Shown piece by piece: positions 50,309-59,824 of a stretch of 64,000 nt of DNA. The notes under the pieces are model-generated. The model made no database searches, was not told the origin of the DNA, and saw only the letters and a program-made list of their open reading frames with translations. Origin of the DNA: Segatella hominis (GTDB lineage: Bacteria > Bacteroidota > Bacteroidia > Bacteroidales > Bacteroidaceae); the NCBI RefSeq assembly GCF_019249725.2, contig NZ_CP137559.1, positions 1,673,501 through 1,737,500 on the forward strand, written 5' to 3'. The number at the start of each line of letters is the position of its first letter. Within the stretch, counting starts at the first letter, position 1. A program made the translations under genes and the position numbers.

Positions 50309-50944
50309 TTATTTGCCGAGTTTCTCCACCAATCCTGTCACATAACTGCAAAGGATTCCGATACCCTTCTCGTTTTCACCACCCTGCGGAATGATGATGT
50401 CTGCATAACGCTTGGTGGGTTCGATAAACTGCTCGTGCATAGGTTTCAGCACCTTCAGATATCTGTCCACAACCATCGAAACCGTACGACCTCTGTCTAT
50501 TGTATCGCGCTGGATATTGCGGATGAGTCGTTCGTCAGGGTCAGCATCCACGAAAACCTTCAGGTCCATCAGGTCACGCAGCTTCTTGTTGAGCAAAGTC
50601 ATGATTCCCTCGATGATGATGACCGGCTTCGGTTCCACATGGATCGTTTCCTTCTCACGATTACATTTCAGATAACTGTAAGTAGGCTGTTCGATGGCAA
50701 TTCCATTGCGCAAATCAGCCAACTGCTTATGGAGTAATTTCCAGTCGAAAGCATCAGGATGATCGAAGTTGATAGCATGTCGCTCCTCATCCGTCATTCC
50801 CGTCGTATCATTATAATAGGAATCCAGAGGAACCACAGCCACATAATGAGGAGGCAAAGCATCCACGATTTTCTTGACCACAGTTGTCTTGCCCGAACCG
50901 GTTCCTCCTGCAATACCGATAATCGTTATTTTATCTTTTTCCAT
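50309..50944 (-). CDS. udk: Uridine kinase
   Basis: 211 residues. It phosphorylates uridine and cytidine to UMP and CMP in pyrimidine salvage. The P-loop is IAGGTGSGKTTVV near residue 12. VVPLDSYYND and NFDHPDAFDWKLL carry substrate-binding Asp and His-Pro-Asp residues, and VIIEGIMTL and KVFVDADPDERLIRNIQRD are kinase landmarks. It lies upstream of no co-directional partner and faces the SDR gene. Confidence 0.94.
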   Translation of the reverse strand: MEKDKITIIGIAGGTGSGKTTVVKKIVDALPPHYVAVVPLDSYYNDTTGMTDEERHAINFDHPDAFDWKLLHKQLADLRNGIAIEQPTYSYLKCNREKETIHVEPKPVIIIEGIMTLLNKKLRDLMDLKVFVDADPDERLIRNIQRDTIDRGRTVSMVVDRYLKVLKPMHEQFIEPTKRYADIIIPQGGENEKGIGILCSYVTGLVEKLGK

Positions 50945-50969
50945 AGATTCGTTAATATTAATTTATTGT

Positions 50970-50989
50970 ACGCGTACATTATATATATA
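50970..50989 (-). repeat. Inverted partial copy of the A+T-rich element
   Basis: TACGCGTACATTATATATAT followed by AGAATAAA, in the gap between udk and the glycosylase-like gene. The reverse complement contains CTATATATATAATGTA, the core of the element at 40601. Confidence 0.45.
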
Positions 50990-51016
50990 GAATAAACCCA
51001 GAGATCTCATCAGAAA

Positions 51017-51586
51017 TCAAAGAATATCATCAAACATTCTCTTGTAGAAATCTGCTTTTTTCTCAACTGCCAAAGGATAAGCCCGGCTGCTGCTTGGCAT
51101 TCTATAGAGCCTCAACGTGCGATTCTCGAAAGAAAACTCCACGTATCCTCCCATGGCAGGAGTCTCAGTAATACCATAATGTTCAGAAAACACCTTGGTA
51201 GCCAACTGTCCTGCCGTCAGCACCGCTTTACATTCCGGCAAAGCTCGCAGCATTCCATCCAGATCAGACTGTTCCACGATTTTCAAATCCTTGTCAGAAG
51301 CCGTATTCTTGGTACGAATCACTTTCTGCGCCGTATCAAAGAGAGCAACTCCCTTTTCTCCAAGAAATTCCTTGATAGCCTCCAGCCTGTATTGCTTATG
51401 CTCTACATCCACGAAATGAAGTTTATCTCCGAAAAAGATAATTCCAAAGATGCGCCACATATCATTCTGAAAATTAGGATAATACCAGGGAATGCACCAG
51501 CGCTTGGGTGAAGGCGGGAAAGTACCGAGCATCAGGAGATGCGCATTCTTGGGCAACCAAGGTTCGAAAGGATGACTCTCTATCAT
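51017..51586 (-). CDS. Uracil-DNA glycosylase-superfamily protein
   Basis: 189 residues. HLLMLGTFPPSPKRWCIPWY, YPNFQNDMWRIFG near the start matches the active-site motif of the Mug/UDG superfamily (GTFPG-like, then a substrate-pocket Asn and Trp). AVLTAGQLATKVF and LYRMPSSSRAYPL give the second motif with SSSRA in place of the usual HPSP. It probably removes uracil or a modified base from DNA. The altered second motif leaves the specificity open. Confidence 0.8.
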   Translation of the reverse strand: MIESHPFEPWLPKNAHLLMLGTFPPSPKRWCIPWYYPNFQNDMWRIFGIIFFGDKLHFVDVEHKQYRLEAIKEFLGEKGVALFDTAQKVIRTKNTASDKDLKIVEQSDLDGMLRALPECKAVLTAGQLATKVFSEHYGITETPAMGGYVEFSFENRTLRLYRMPSSSRAYPLAVEKKADFYKRMFDDIL

Positions 51587-51591
51587 TTTCT

Positions 51592-51634
51592 TTATTTTTT
51601 TACCTTTTTACTTTTTTACCTTTTTACCTTTAAA
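51592..51634. repeat. Low-complexity TTTTTACC spacer
   Basis: Four repeats of TTTTTAC(C)TTT in the 50-bp gap between the nuclease/phosphatase gene and the glycosylase-like gene. On the minus strand these give AAAGGTAAAAAGG, which could act as ribosome-binding sequence for the gene at 51586. Confidence 0.6.
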
Positions 51635-51636
51635 AA

Positions 51637-52686
51637 TCACTTCACCTCCTTCACCAGGTACATGACTACAGGCAAGTGGTCGCTGAAACCATTGAGCCAT
51701 CTGCCACCAGCCTGAGTGCGCAGCGGAGCACCCTTGTACTGACCTTCCTGCTGGATAAGATAATCGCGGCGGAAAACCTGGTGAGCAAAATACTTCAATG
51801 TAGAGAAATCCTTATTCTTAGCATCCTTGTTGAGCAGGTTTGGCGTAATCACAATCTGATCGAAGAGATTCCAGTTGCCATTATAGAATAAGGTGCCCTT
51901 ACCCTGCTTAGCCAAAATATTATACCATGGATTGTACATATCGTTTGGTCCAACCTGACTGATCTCCGGTTTGGCACTCAACACCTCATGCATACTCTTA
52001 TTGGTAGGATCATCATTCATATCGCCCATTACAAACACCTTCATATCCTTGTTGATGCGGAGCAGACTATCCTTGACAGCCTTGGTTTGGCGGGCACCCG
52101 ACTCCCGATAGAACGGACCAGAAAAACGGCTTGGCCAGTGACAAACGATGACAGCCACATCCTCACCAGCCATTTCACCACGAACAGTGAGGAAACCACG
52201 AGTATAATAAGCACTGTCCTTTGCCTTCTCCTGAACATAAGGCACTAACTTTACATTCTTCACAGAGAAGAGAGAAGGATTGTAGAGGAAAGCACAATCA
52301 ATGCCACGACGGTCTGGACCCTCTATATGACAATATTTCATATTACGGGCCTTCAGAGGAGCCTGCTCTATCAAGTCGTCCAGCACTTTATGATTTTCCA
52401 CCTCTGACAATCCGATGAAAGCACACCCCACCTTAGGCAACTTATCCGTACCCATGTCGGCAAGCGCCTTGGCCATGTTGCGCAACTTATTGGTATATTT
52501 CATTCCGTTCCATCCCTTGGCAGGAAGATATTCGTAATCATTCTTGCCCTCATCATGGCAAGTATCGAAGAGATTCTCCTGGTTATAAAAACCTACAGCA
52601 TAGAGATTGAATCGTTTCTGCCCTTGGGCAAAAGCAGCCAAGCTGACTATCAAGAAGGCCGCAAACATCAATACATTTTTCTTCAT
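51637..52686 (-). CDS. Secreted endonuclease/exonuclease/phosphatase-family protein
   Basis: 349 residues with signal peptide MKKNVLMFAAFLIVSLAAFA. The EEP fold is seen in VGFYNQENLFDTCHDE near residue 31 (Asn for metal), CAFIGLSEVENHKVLDDL near 90 (catalytic Glu), VIVCHWPSRFSGP near 180, VFVMGDMNDDPTNKS near 215 (GDxN) and GFSDHLPVVMYL at the end (SDH). This set is that of DNase I-like enzymes, so extracellular or periplasmic nuclease activity is likely; a phosphatase or sphingomyelinase role is possible. It is divergent from the TonB-type receptor operon. Confidence 0.85.
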   Translation of the reverse strand: MKKNVLMFAAFLIVSLAAFAQGQKRFNLYAVGFYNQENLFDTCHDEGKNDYEYLPAKGWNGMKYTNKLRNMAKALADMGTDKLPKVGCAFIGLSEVENHKVLDDLIEQAPLKARNMKYCHIEGPDRRGIDCAFLYNPSLFSVKNVKLVPYVQEKAKDSAYYTRGFLTVRGEMAGEDVAVIVCHWPSRFSGPFYRESGARQTKAVKDSLLRINKDMKVFVMGDMNDDPTNKSMHEVLSAKPEISQVGPNDMYNPWYNILAKQGKGTLFYNGNWNLFDQIVITPNLLNKDAKNKDFSTLKYFAHQVFRRDYLIQQEGQYKGAPLRTQAGGRWLNGFSDHLPVVMYLVKEVK

Positions 52687-52828
52687 AAATTTATTATTTT
52701 ATTTAGATTATCAAAAATCTTAAGTTAGTAAATGTGCGAAAACTCGCTATCAGAATGCAAATATCGGCATTTTATTTGAAAAAACCGCATACTTAATCAA
52801 AATTTAAACGAAAAAACTTTTAATTTTA

Positions 52829-52852
52829 AAAAATATTTTGTTACTTTGCAGA
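52829..52852 (+). promoter_or_regulatory. Promoter of the receptor operon
   Basis: TTACTTTG at 52841-52848, a TAnnTTTG variant, follows an A+T-rich region; upstream T-rich blocks (TTTTAATTTT) occupy the -33 area. About 30 bp before the ATG. Confidence 0.45.
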
Positions 52853-52878
52853 CATTATTAGTAATTAAACTATAAACT

Positions 52879-55413
52879 ATGCAACAAAAGGTAAAATTAG
52901 CAATGCTTGCGCTCTGTTATGGTCCGCTGGCTTTTGCACAGAATGTTGAGCAAAAGGCTGCATCCAACCTGGACGAGAACGCATTCACATTCACCGAAGC
53001 ACAGTTGGGTGAGGATGATGACATGTCTCAGAATGTAACCATTCTCAACTCTACCTCTAACGTTTATGCATCGGAGGCAGGATTCCTCTTCTCTCCTATG
53101 CGTTACCGTTATCGTAGCTTCAATCAAAAGTATAACGAGGTTTACATCAATGGAGCACCTGTCAACGACATGGAAAGCGGTCAGTTCCGTTTCTCCAACA
53201 TCGGTGGCTTGAACCGTTTCTCCAGAAATGTAGATTTTGCTTTGCCTTTCGAAGGAAACAACTATTCTATGACAGGCATGGCTGGTAGCAACAACTACGA
53301 CTTCCGTGCCGGAAGCATGCAAGTGGGTCAGTATGCCTCAGTTGCTGCTGCCAACAGAAATTACACACTTCGTGGTCTCTACACTTACAGCAGCGGTTTC
53401 AACGACCGTGGCTGGGCATTCAGTGCCGGTCTCACCTACCGATGGGCCAACCGTGGTTATGTGGAGGGTACATTCTACAATGCTTTATCTTACTACATCG
53501 GTGTTCAGAAGAAGTGGAACAATGGTCACTCCCTGAGTATCTCTACCTGGGGCAACCCTACCGAGCGCTCTACACAGGGTGCTTCTACCGACGAGGCTTA
53601 CTGGCTCGCCAACGACCGTTACTACAACCCTTACTGGGGTTATCAGAACGGCCACAAGCGCAATTCGCGCGTTGTCAACGACTTCTCTCCTTCTGCTATC
53701 GCAACATGGGACTGGGACATCAATGATAAATTGAAACTCACAACTTCTGCATTTGCCAAGTACTCTATGTACAAGAGCACCAAGCTCAACTACAACAATG
53801 CAGAGAACCCACAGCCAGATTACTGGAAGAACATGCCAAGCAGCTACTATGACATCTGGAATCCTTCTTCTGTCAACAACAACCCTAATACATGGCAGAG
53901 CTGGAAGAACTCATACGATTTCTGGACAGCAAGCAAGGCTAACCGCCAGATTGACTGGGACCGCCTCTACTATGCTAACGAAAATGCAGCAAAGGCTGGC
54001 AACGAAACAATGTACTACATCCAGGCTAAGCATAATGACAACTTGAACCTCACCTTGTCATCTACGCTTACTGCAAAGGTAACCAAGAACTCCAAACTGG
54101 TGAGCGGCTTCATCTTTGCCAGCAACAGCAACCGTCACTACCAGACTTTGGAGGATATGCTTGGCGGCTCTCTCTTCCACAACATCAATAATTACGCTCT
54201 CGGAAAGTATCCAGCTACTGATCCAAGAGTTCAGTATGACTTAAACCGTCCTAACGCCCCAGTCAACGAAGGCGACAAGTTCGGTTATGATTACAAGATT
54301 GAAGTGATGAAGGGCTTGCTCTGGACATCTTACACTGCAGAATTAGGCAGATTCCAGACTATGTTCAGCGCTAAGTTGGGTCAGACCAATATGCGCCGTC
54401 ATGGCTATATGCGCAATGGTATGGCTGCTGAAAACTCTTATGGCAACAGCGGAATCGCCAGAATGGGCGAAGGTGGTGCCAAGGGTAGCATCAGCTTCGA
54501 CGCCGGTCGCGGTCATGCGTTCAAATTAGGTGTTGGCTACGAGTGGCAGCCACCTAAGGCTAACACAGCATTCGTATCTCCTGAGATTCAGAATGACTTT
54601 GTGAGAGATTTGCATGATGAGCATATCTTCAGCAGCGAGTTCGCTTACCAATACCAGAACTCATGGATGCACGCCAACCTGAATGCATACTATAGCCGTC
54701 TTGACCATGTTACTGAGTGGCAGAACTTCTATAGTGATATGGACAACTCGTTCGTATATTTCAGTCTTCCTGGCTTGCAGAAGGAATACTATGGTGTAGA
54801 ATTGGGTCTCGACTTCAAACTCACATCTTTCCTCAACTTCAAGGCTATCGGTACTTTGAGCGACAACAGAATCCTCAAGAATATTGAGACTACACGTTCT
54901 GAGTCTGTCACAGGCGACTTGAATACTGAAATGACATATATTAAAGGTATGCGCGAGAGCGGAACTCCTCTCAACGTAGGAAGCCTTGGCTTGAGCTATC
55001 ATGCAGGTGGCTGGTTCATCGACCTCAATGCCAACTACTACGACCGCATCTACCTGTCATACGCACCTATCTACCGCACCCAGTCTGAGTTATCTCGCCT
55101 CAACGCATTCGACAACTTCGGCAACCTGATGCCAGGTTATACAGACCAGTCTAAAGGTCATGGTGGCTGGATGGTTGACGGCAGCATCGGTAAGAGCGTA
55201 CGCTTGAAGCACGGCAGCTTGAACTTCAACTTGATGATTACCAACATTCTGAACAACCAGAAGATCGTATCTGGCGGTTATGAGCAGAGCCGAAGCGATT
55301 TCTCAGGTAATGGTGATAGCAGCAAGGAGCGCGTTTACAAGTTCTCCAAGAACCCTAAGAAGTATTACGTATTCGGAACAAATGGTATGTTCCAGGTTTC
55401 TTATAGATTCTAA
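52879..55413 (+). CDS. TonB-dependent receptor-type outer-membrane protein
   Basis: 844 residues. A signal peptide (LAMLALCYGPLAFAQ) is followed by a plug-like domain (NVTILNSTSNVYASEAGFLF, then VYINGAPVNDMESGQFRFSN, then DFALPFEGNNYSMTGMAGSN) and a long barrel ending in GMFQVSYRF. The usual carboxypeptidase-like N-domain is missing. It heads an operon with two OB-fold lipoproteins and is divergent from a secreted nuclease, so import of nucleic-acid breakdown products is a plausible role. Codon use is biased to GGT/AAG, suggesting strong expression. Confidence 0.82.
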   Translation: MQQKVKLAMLALCYGPLAFAQNVEQKAASNLDENAFTFTEAQLGEDDDMSQNVTILNSTSNVYASEAGFLFSPMRYRYRSFNQKYNEVYINGAPVNDMESGQFRFSNIGGLNRFSRNVDFALPFEGNNYSMTGMAGSNNYDFRAGSMQVGQYASVAAANRNYTLRGLYTYSSGFNDRGWAFSAGLTYRWANRGYVEGTFYNALSYYIGVQKKWNNGHSLSISTWGNPTERSTQGASTDEAYWLANDRYYNPYWGYQNGHKRNSRVVNDFSPSAIATWDWDINDKLKLTTSAFAKYSMYKSTKLNYNNAENPQPDYWKNMPSSYYDIWNPSSVNNNPNTWQSWKNSYDFWTASKANRQIDWDRLYYANENAAKAGNETMYYIQAKHNDNLNLTLSSTLTAKVTKNSKLVSGFIFASNSNRHYQTLEDMLGGSLFHNINNYALGKYPATDPRVQYDLNRPNAPVNEGDKFGYDYKIEVMKGLLWTSYTAELGRFQTMFSAKLGQTNMRRHGYMRNGMAAENSYGNSGIARMGEGGAKGSISFDAGRGHAFKLGVGYEWQPPKANTAFVSPEIQNDFVRDLHDEHIFSSEFAYQYQNSWMHANLNAYYSRLDHVTEWQNFYSDMDNSFVYFSLPGLQKEYYGVELGLDFKLTSFLNFKAIGTLSDNRILKNIETTRSESVTGDLNTEMTYIKGMRESGTPLNVGSLGLSYHAGGWFIDLNANYYDRIYLSYAPIYRTQSELSRLNAFDNFGNLMPGYTDQSKGHGGWMVDGSIGKSVRLKHGSLNFNLMITNILNNQKIVSGGYEQSRSDFSGNGDSSKERVYKFSKNPKKYYVFGTNGMFQVSYRF

Positions 55414-55427
55414 TAAAAAGGAAAGAT

Positions 55428-56669
55428 ATGAAAAAAATATTATTCATAGCAATGGCTTTTGCCAGTATGTTTTTTGCATCTTGCATGGGCGATGGTTATG
55501 CTGATCCTGATAATACGATTAAGGTGCCTGCGGCTCCTGTCGGTGACAATAATATCAAGGAGAAGAATGTCATCACAATTGCACAGCTGAAGGAAGACTA
55601 CAACAGCCTCATTGCTAATAAGAGATATGAACAGATAGACAAGGACATCCAGATCAAAGGTTACATTACTGGTAATGATCTCGGTGGCAACCTTTACAAC
55701 GAGGTTTGTCTGCAGGACGAGACGGGTGGTATCTTGGTTTGCATCAACAAGGGTGCTCTCTATGGCGAACTTCCTGTTGGTCAGCAAATTCTCATCAATC
55801 TGAAGGGCCTCTACATTGGTGGTTACGGTTCTCAGGCTGAGTTGGGCGGTGTCTATACCAACAGCACTACGGGTGCACAGTCTATCGGTAAGGTTGACCG
55901 CTACGAGTGGAACAAGCATTTCAAGATTTTGGGTTCTCCAGACGCAGCCAAGGCTGAAAGTTTGGTAGAGGTGTTCGACAAGACCAAGATCAAGGATGCT
56001 GACTATCTGAAGTCTTGCTCTGGCAAGTTGATGCGCATTGAGAATGTACAGTTCTCTCAGGCTGACGGTAAGGCCGTTTATGCCCCAGAGACAGAAAAGG
56101 ACAAGACCAACTGCGTGAACCGCAACTTGACTGATGCAGAAACCCAAACACCTATCAGTGCTTCCAACCTCTTGGTTCGCACTTCAGCTTATGCCAAGTT
56201 TGCCAATGTCGCTTTGCCAAAGGACCCTGTCAACATTACAGGTATTTTCACCCGTTTCAACAATGTTTGGCAGATTCTGATCCGTACAAGCAATGATGTA
56301 GAGACTGCGCTGAATGTTCCTGGTGGAACCAAGGAAGAACCTTACACTGTGACCAACGCGCTCAAACTCATCAATGCTGGTAAATATACAACAGATAAAG
56401 TTTATACTACCGGAATCATCTGCGAGGTAGGTAGCGTTGATACAGGCTCGTACGGTAATGCTACATATTCTATCTCTGAAGATGGAAAGGCTGTTGCCGG
56501 CAAGATGATCAAGGTATTCCGCGGCTTCAATCTCGACAACCAGAAATGGACAGAAGAGACAAAGGGCACCCTTGCCGTAGGAAAGAAGGTTGTCATCTAT
56601 GGAACATTGACGATGTACAATGGCACTCCAGAAATTGACAGCGGAAACTACCTCATCTCTATCAAGTAA
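55428..56669 (+). CDS. DUF5689 lipoprotein with OB-fold domain
   Basis: 413 residues. Lipoprotein signal FIAMAFASMFFASCMG with Cys near residue 19. Residues about 40-290 are a DUF5689 domain (IDKDIQIKGYITGNDLGGNL, YNEVCLQDETGGILVCIN is its OB-like core). Residues about 295-413 are a second OB-type domain (GTKEEPYTVTNALKLINAGK ... GKKVVIYGTLTMYNGTPEI). OB folds bind nucleic acids or sugars. It lies 14 bp after the receptor gene and is almost certainly its surface partner. Confidence 0.83.
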   Translation: MKKILFIAMAFASMFFASCMGDGYADPDNTIKVPAAPVGDNNIKEKNVITIAQLKEDYNSLIANKRYEQIDKDIQIKGYITGNDLGGNLYNEVCLQDETGGILVCINKGALYGELPVGQQILINLKGLYIGGYGSQAELGGVYTNSTTGAQSIGKVDRYEWNKHFKILGSPDAAKAESLVEVFDKTKIKDADYLKSCSGKLMRIENVQFSQADGKAVYAPETEKDKTNCVNRNLTDAETQTPISASNLLVRTSAYAKFANVALPKDPVNITGIFTRFNNVWQILIRTSNDVETALNVPGGTKEEPYTVTNALKLINAGKYTTDKVYTTGIICEVGSVDTGSYGNATYSISEDGKAVAGKMIKVFRGFNLDNQKWTEETKGTLAVGKKVVIYGTLTMYNGTPEIDSGNYLISIK

Positions 56670-56704
56670 TTCATCCATTAGAAATTTTTAAATAGAATAA
56701 CAAT

Positions 56705-58102
56705 ATGAAAAAGATTATATATTCATTGTTAGTGTTGGCTATGGCAGCCTTTACTTTCAGCAGTTGCGAGGACGTTCCTGCTCCTTACGACATGCCTACT
56801 AAGCCAGAGACTCCAGAACTTCAGCCTACAGGTTCTGGTACAGCTGCAGACCCATTCAATATTGCTGCAGTAGAAAAGTATATTGACGAAGGCGGAAGTG
56901 CAGAAACAGAAATCTATGTTAAGGGTAAGGTTGTATCTGTAAAACCGGGAAGCTTCGATCCTCAATATGGTAGCTTGAAATATTATATTTCAGAAGATGG
57001 TACAGCTACAAATCAGTTCTATGTATATAATGGCTATGCAGGTCCTAACCGTACAAAGTTCTCTGGAGAAGATGCTTTGAAACCAGGCGATGAAGTTGTC
57101 ATCTGTGGAAAGGTTGATAACTACCAAGGTACAAAAGAATTCCTCGTTGGCAACTATATAGTATCTCTTAATGGTCAAGGTGGAACCACTACTCCAGATA
57201 CACCTGCAGGCGAAGCCAAGGGTACTGGTACAGAGGCTGATCCTTTCAACAGCATAGCTGCTAACAACTTGGCTACTTCTTTAGGATCAGGTGAGGTTTC
57301 AGATAAGGAATACTACATCAAGGGTAAGATTCAAGAAATTAAGGATCAGTTCGCAGCACAATTCGGTAACGCCACATTCTATATTGCTGATGATGAAAAC
57401 AGTCAAAAATTCCTGATATTCCGCACTTACTACTTTGGTGGCGAGAAATGGAAAGAAGGCGATGGTCAACTCAAGATTGGTGACGAGGTTGTAGTTTGTG
57501 CCAAACTTATCAACTACATGGGTAACACTCCTGAGACAAATCAGGGCGGCAAACTCATCTCAGTAAATGGCAAGACCAGCATCGAGGGTGGCAGCGAGAC
57601 TCCAGACACACCTTCTACTGGCGACACAACAACACCTAACGGTGATTTCGAGACTTGGGTAGACGGCAAGCCTAACAACTGGAAGACAGCCTCTACAGCA
57701 TGTAATGCTACTCTCACTCAGAGCACAGACGCCCATAACGGAAAGTATTCTGTAAAGGTAGGTGGTTCTACAACAGCCAACAAGCGCCTTGGCTACAAGG
57801 AAATGGAGCTTAAAGCAGGCACTTATAAGATTAAGTATTATGTAAAGGCAGCTACAGCAACAGGCGCATCTGTACAGTCTGGTTTTGTTGATATAACAGC
57901 AGAAGGTAAAGCTGGAAACTACGTATATTCAGGCTACATCAACGATATCCCAAACACAAAATGGACACTTGTCGAGCAAGAATTGGTCATTCCATCAGAT
58001 GGAAAATATTGCATCGTTATCATGAATGCTAAGAGGCCAGGTGGTGATGTTCTCATTGACGATCTCACTTTGACTCTCGGCAAGACTGTTATCATTAAAT
58101 AA
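56705..58102 (+). CDS. Lipoprotein with two OB-fold repeats and a C-terminal jelly-roll domain
   Basis: 465 residues. Lipoprotein signal AMAAFTFSSCED with Cys near residue 20. Two similar OB-type domains lie at about 40-160 and 170-290 (GTAADPFNIAAVEKYIDEGG and GTEADPFNSIAANNLATSLG; each ends in GDEVVxCxK). They also match the last domain of the upstream protein. After a Thr/Pro linker, residues 315-465 form a carbohydrate-binding-like beta sandwich (NGDFETWVDGKPNNWKTAS). Third gene of the operon; likely surface-exposed. Confidence 0.78.
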   Translation: MKKIIYSLLVLAMAAFTFSSCEDVPAPYDMPTKPETPELQPTGSGTAADPFNIAAVEKYIDEGGSAETEIYVKGKVVSVKPGSFDPQYGSLKYYISEDGTATNQFYVYNGYAGPNRTKFSGEDALKPGDEVVICGKVDNYQGTKEFLVGNYIVSLNGQGGTTTPDTPAGEAKGTGTEADPFNSIAANNLATSLGSGEVSDKEYYIKGKIQEIKDQFAAQFGNATFYIADDENSQKFLIFRTYYFGGEKWKEGDGQLKIGDEVVVCAKLINYMGNTPETNQGGKLISVNGKTSIEGGSETPDTPSTGDTTTPNGDFETWVDGKPNNWKTASTACNATLTQSTDAHNGKYSVKVGGSTTANKRLGYKEMELKAGTYKIKYYVKAATATGASVQSGFVDITAEGKAGNYVYSGYINDIPNTKWTLVEQELVIPSDGKYCIVIMNAKRPGGDVLIDDLTLTLGKTVIIK

Positions 58103-58123
58103 ACTATATTTGGCGTTTTCATA

Positions 58124-58160
58124 TTTCCCCATTGCCTCTCATCAGGCAATGGGGATTTTG
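58124..58160 (+). terminator. Terminator of the receptor operon
   Basis: TCCCCATTGCCT and AGGCAATGGGGA form a perfect 12-bp stem with a 6-nt loop, followed by TTTTGTTTT. Confidence 0.92.
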
Positions 58161-58332
58161 TTTTCAGCTATGTTTCTTGTGTTCTGTCAAATTCCTCCAG
58201 AAGTTCCAGATATGCCCTTCAAGCGGTCCCTCGATGAACACGTGATGGGGAACTGGTGAACAAGAGACGAGCAACGAGGGATCACGAGGCGGGCAACGAG
58301 TGCCCAAACCGAGAACCACAATTTGGGTGTAG

Positions 58333-58492
58333 TTTCCTATATTTAGTTGACTACATAGTTCCTTATTCCTATTGTAAGTTGACAATTATTTTCTCTATTC
58401 CTAATTCTACTTGTCAATCTTCTATCTTATTCCTAGTTAGTATTTACATACTTCATTCTAGTTCCTAATAGAAGTAGACAAAGGACCCACCC
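58333..58492. repeat. Five degenerate 32-bp tandem repeats at the left end of the IS element
   Basis: TTCCTA-led units start at 58333, 58365, 58397, 58429 and 58461, exactly 32 bp apart. The shared pattern is (A)TTCCTA, about six variable bases, then AGTTGAC or a variant (AGTTGAC, AGTTGAC, ACTTGTC, TATTTAC, AGTAGAC). The first unit resembles the right IS end read inward (TGTCCTAGAAAAAGTTGACA). Confidence 0.75.
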
Positions 58493-58535
58493 CTAGGGGT
58501 GGATCGCGGTTTTTACAATTTTGCTGCAAAATTAA

Positions 58536-59501
58536 TCATTTTTCCTGAACTGACAAGGATTTTATGTACTTTTCCCTATAACTTGTCCAATTTTTCTTTA
58601 AACTTCCCTTTTGTTTCGCAGCTTCCTTTGGTGTTAGCATCCCGATACTTCCATGAGGGCGTAACTCATTGTAAAAGTGTACTGCCCTTTCTAAAGCCTC
58701 TTCTACTTCCTGTAAAGAAGTAAAAGAAAGCCCCATGAATAACTCGTTCTTCAACGTGTTATTGACACGCTCTGCTACAGCATTATCCTTCGGATTGCCA
58801 CATTCTGTCATGCTAGGTATGATACCGTATTCCCTTAGTAATTTGATGTATTCGTTACTAGCATATTGTACACCTCTATCGGAATGATGGATTGGTGTAA
58901 TAATATCCTTATAACTTTCCATGCGCATTAAGGCCATGTTTAGGGCTTTCAAAGGGAACCTGGTGGAGAGTGACTCACCGACAGAATAGCCAATGATTTC
59001 TTTTGTGTAATAATCCGTAATCAAAGAAATGTAGCAGAAATGATAAGTGCCTTGTTCGGCATCATCCCAAATCTTCTGATATGTAATGTCGCTCACCCAA
59101 ACTTCATTGGGTGATGATGGTATCAGTTCTTTTATCTTGTTGGGGTATGTGGGTAACCCATGACGAGAGTCCGTTGTACGAGGTTTTCGGTTGGAAGAAC
59201 GCACTCCCAACTTGTACCTTGATATTATATCCTCGAAACGGCAATGTCCCATGGCGTTCTCTTCTCCAAACTCCTTGCAATACATCAGCCAGAGTTTACG
59301 ACCGCCGATACCTGGATCTTGCTTTCTAATAGACTTAACATACTCTATTACAAACGATTCCTCTGCCAAGGCTGCAAGCATATTGTCTTCGTGCTGATAA
59401 TACGCTTGACGAGTAAACCCAAACAGTTTACAGAGGCCAGAAACACTATAGTTTTTGTCCTCTGCACGAAGTTCCTTTACTGTTTGGGTCCAGATTTTTT
59501 T
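58536..59501 (-). CDS. IS3-family transposase, OrfB (DDE integrase)
   Basis: The frame runs open from the frameshift site at about 59501 to the stop at 58536 (about 321 codons). The first ATG is at 59381, but IS3 OrfB is normally made as an OrfAB fusion. The early part (TVKELRAEDKNYSVSGLCKL) is the HTH-21-like region. The catalytic triad is present: Asp in VWVSDITYQ, Asp in HHSDRGVQYAS and Glu in NAVAERVNNTLKNE, with PHGSIGMLTP near the end. The frame is intact, so the element may be active. Confidence 0.92.
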   Translation of the reverse strand, partial: KKIWTQTVKELRAEDKNYSVSGLCKLFGFTRQAYYQHEDNMLAALAEESFVIEYVKSIRKQDPGIGGRKLWLMYCKEFGEENAMGHCRFEDIISRYKLGVRSSNRKPRTTDSRHGLPTYPNKIKELIPSSPNEVWVSDITYQKIWDDAEQGTYHFCYISLITDYYTKEIIGYSVGESLSTRFPLKALNMALMRMESYKDIITPIHHSDRGVQYASNEYIKLLREYGIIPSMTECGNPKDNAVAERVNNTLKNELFMGLSFTSLQEVEEALERAVHFYNELRPHGSIGMLTPKEAAKQKGSLKKNWTSYREKYIKSLSVQEK

Positions 59502-59824
59502 CGCACAGGAATCTTATAAAGACGCTCTGCAATATCAATCATCTTGTTATAGGCGGCAGCTGCCATCTTTGCCTCATGGAGTTCTTGCTCCATAGCTGCC
59601 AAGCGTTTCTTCAATTCAATGTTCTCCTGCGAGAGATTTTCTGGTGTTGCATTTTGCTTCATTTCTTCTACGATTTGTGGATTATTGGTTGCAAAGTTAC
59701 CAAGAATTCTGTAAACTGAAGTACTGCTAATTGACATTTTTGCCATAATTTCTCTAACTGGTACATGATACTGATAATAACTGCGAGCTATGCTCAACGC
59801 TAAATCCATTTTGTCTTTGTCCAT
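59477..59824 (-). CDS. IS3-family transposase, OrfA
   Basis: 115 residues. An N-terminal helix-turn-helix (VPVREIMAKMSISSTSVYRI) is followed by a leucine-zipper-type coiled coil (IELKKRLAAMEQELHEAKMA). A run of seven A (59495-59501 on the minus strand) in ...CGAAAAAAATCT, 18 bp before the stop codon, is the expected -1 slippage site joining OrfA to OrfB. Confidence 0.88.
   Translation of the reverse strand: MDKDKMDLALSIARSYYQYHVPVREIMAKMSISSTSVYRILGNFATNNPQIVEEMKQNATPENLSQENIELKKRLAAMEQELHEAKMAAAAYNKMIDIAERLYKIPVRKKSGPKQ

Noticed and set aside
58164..58332. Possible gene fragment between the operon terminator and the IS
   Set aside because: Short frames on both strands without start signals or family resemblance; nothing supportable seen.
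58333..58492. 32-bp period considered as a CRISPR array
   Set aside because: In CRISPR the repeat is conserved and the spacers vary with a longer total period. Here the whole 32-bp unit is degenerate and there are no cas genes.
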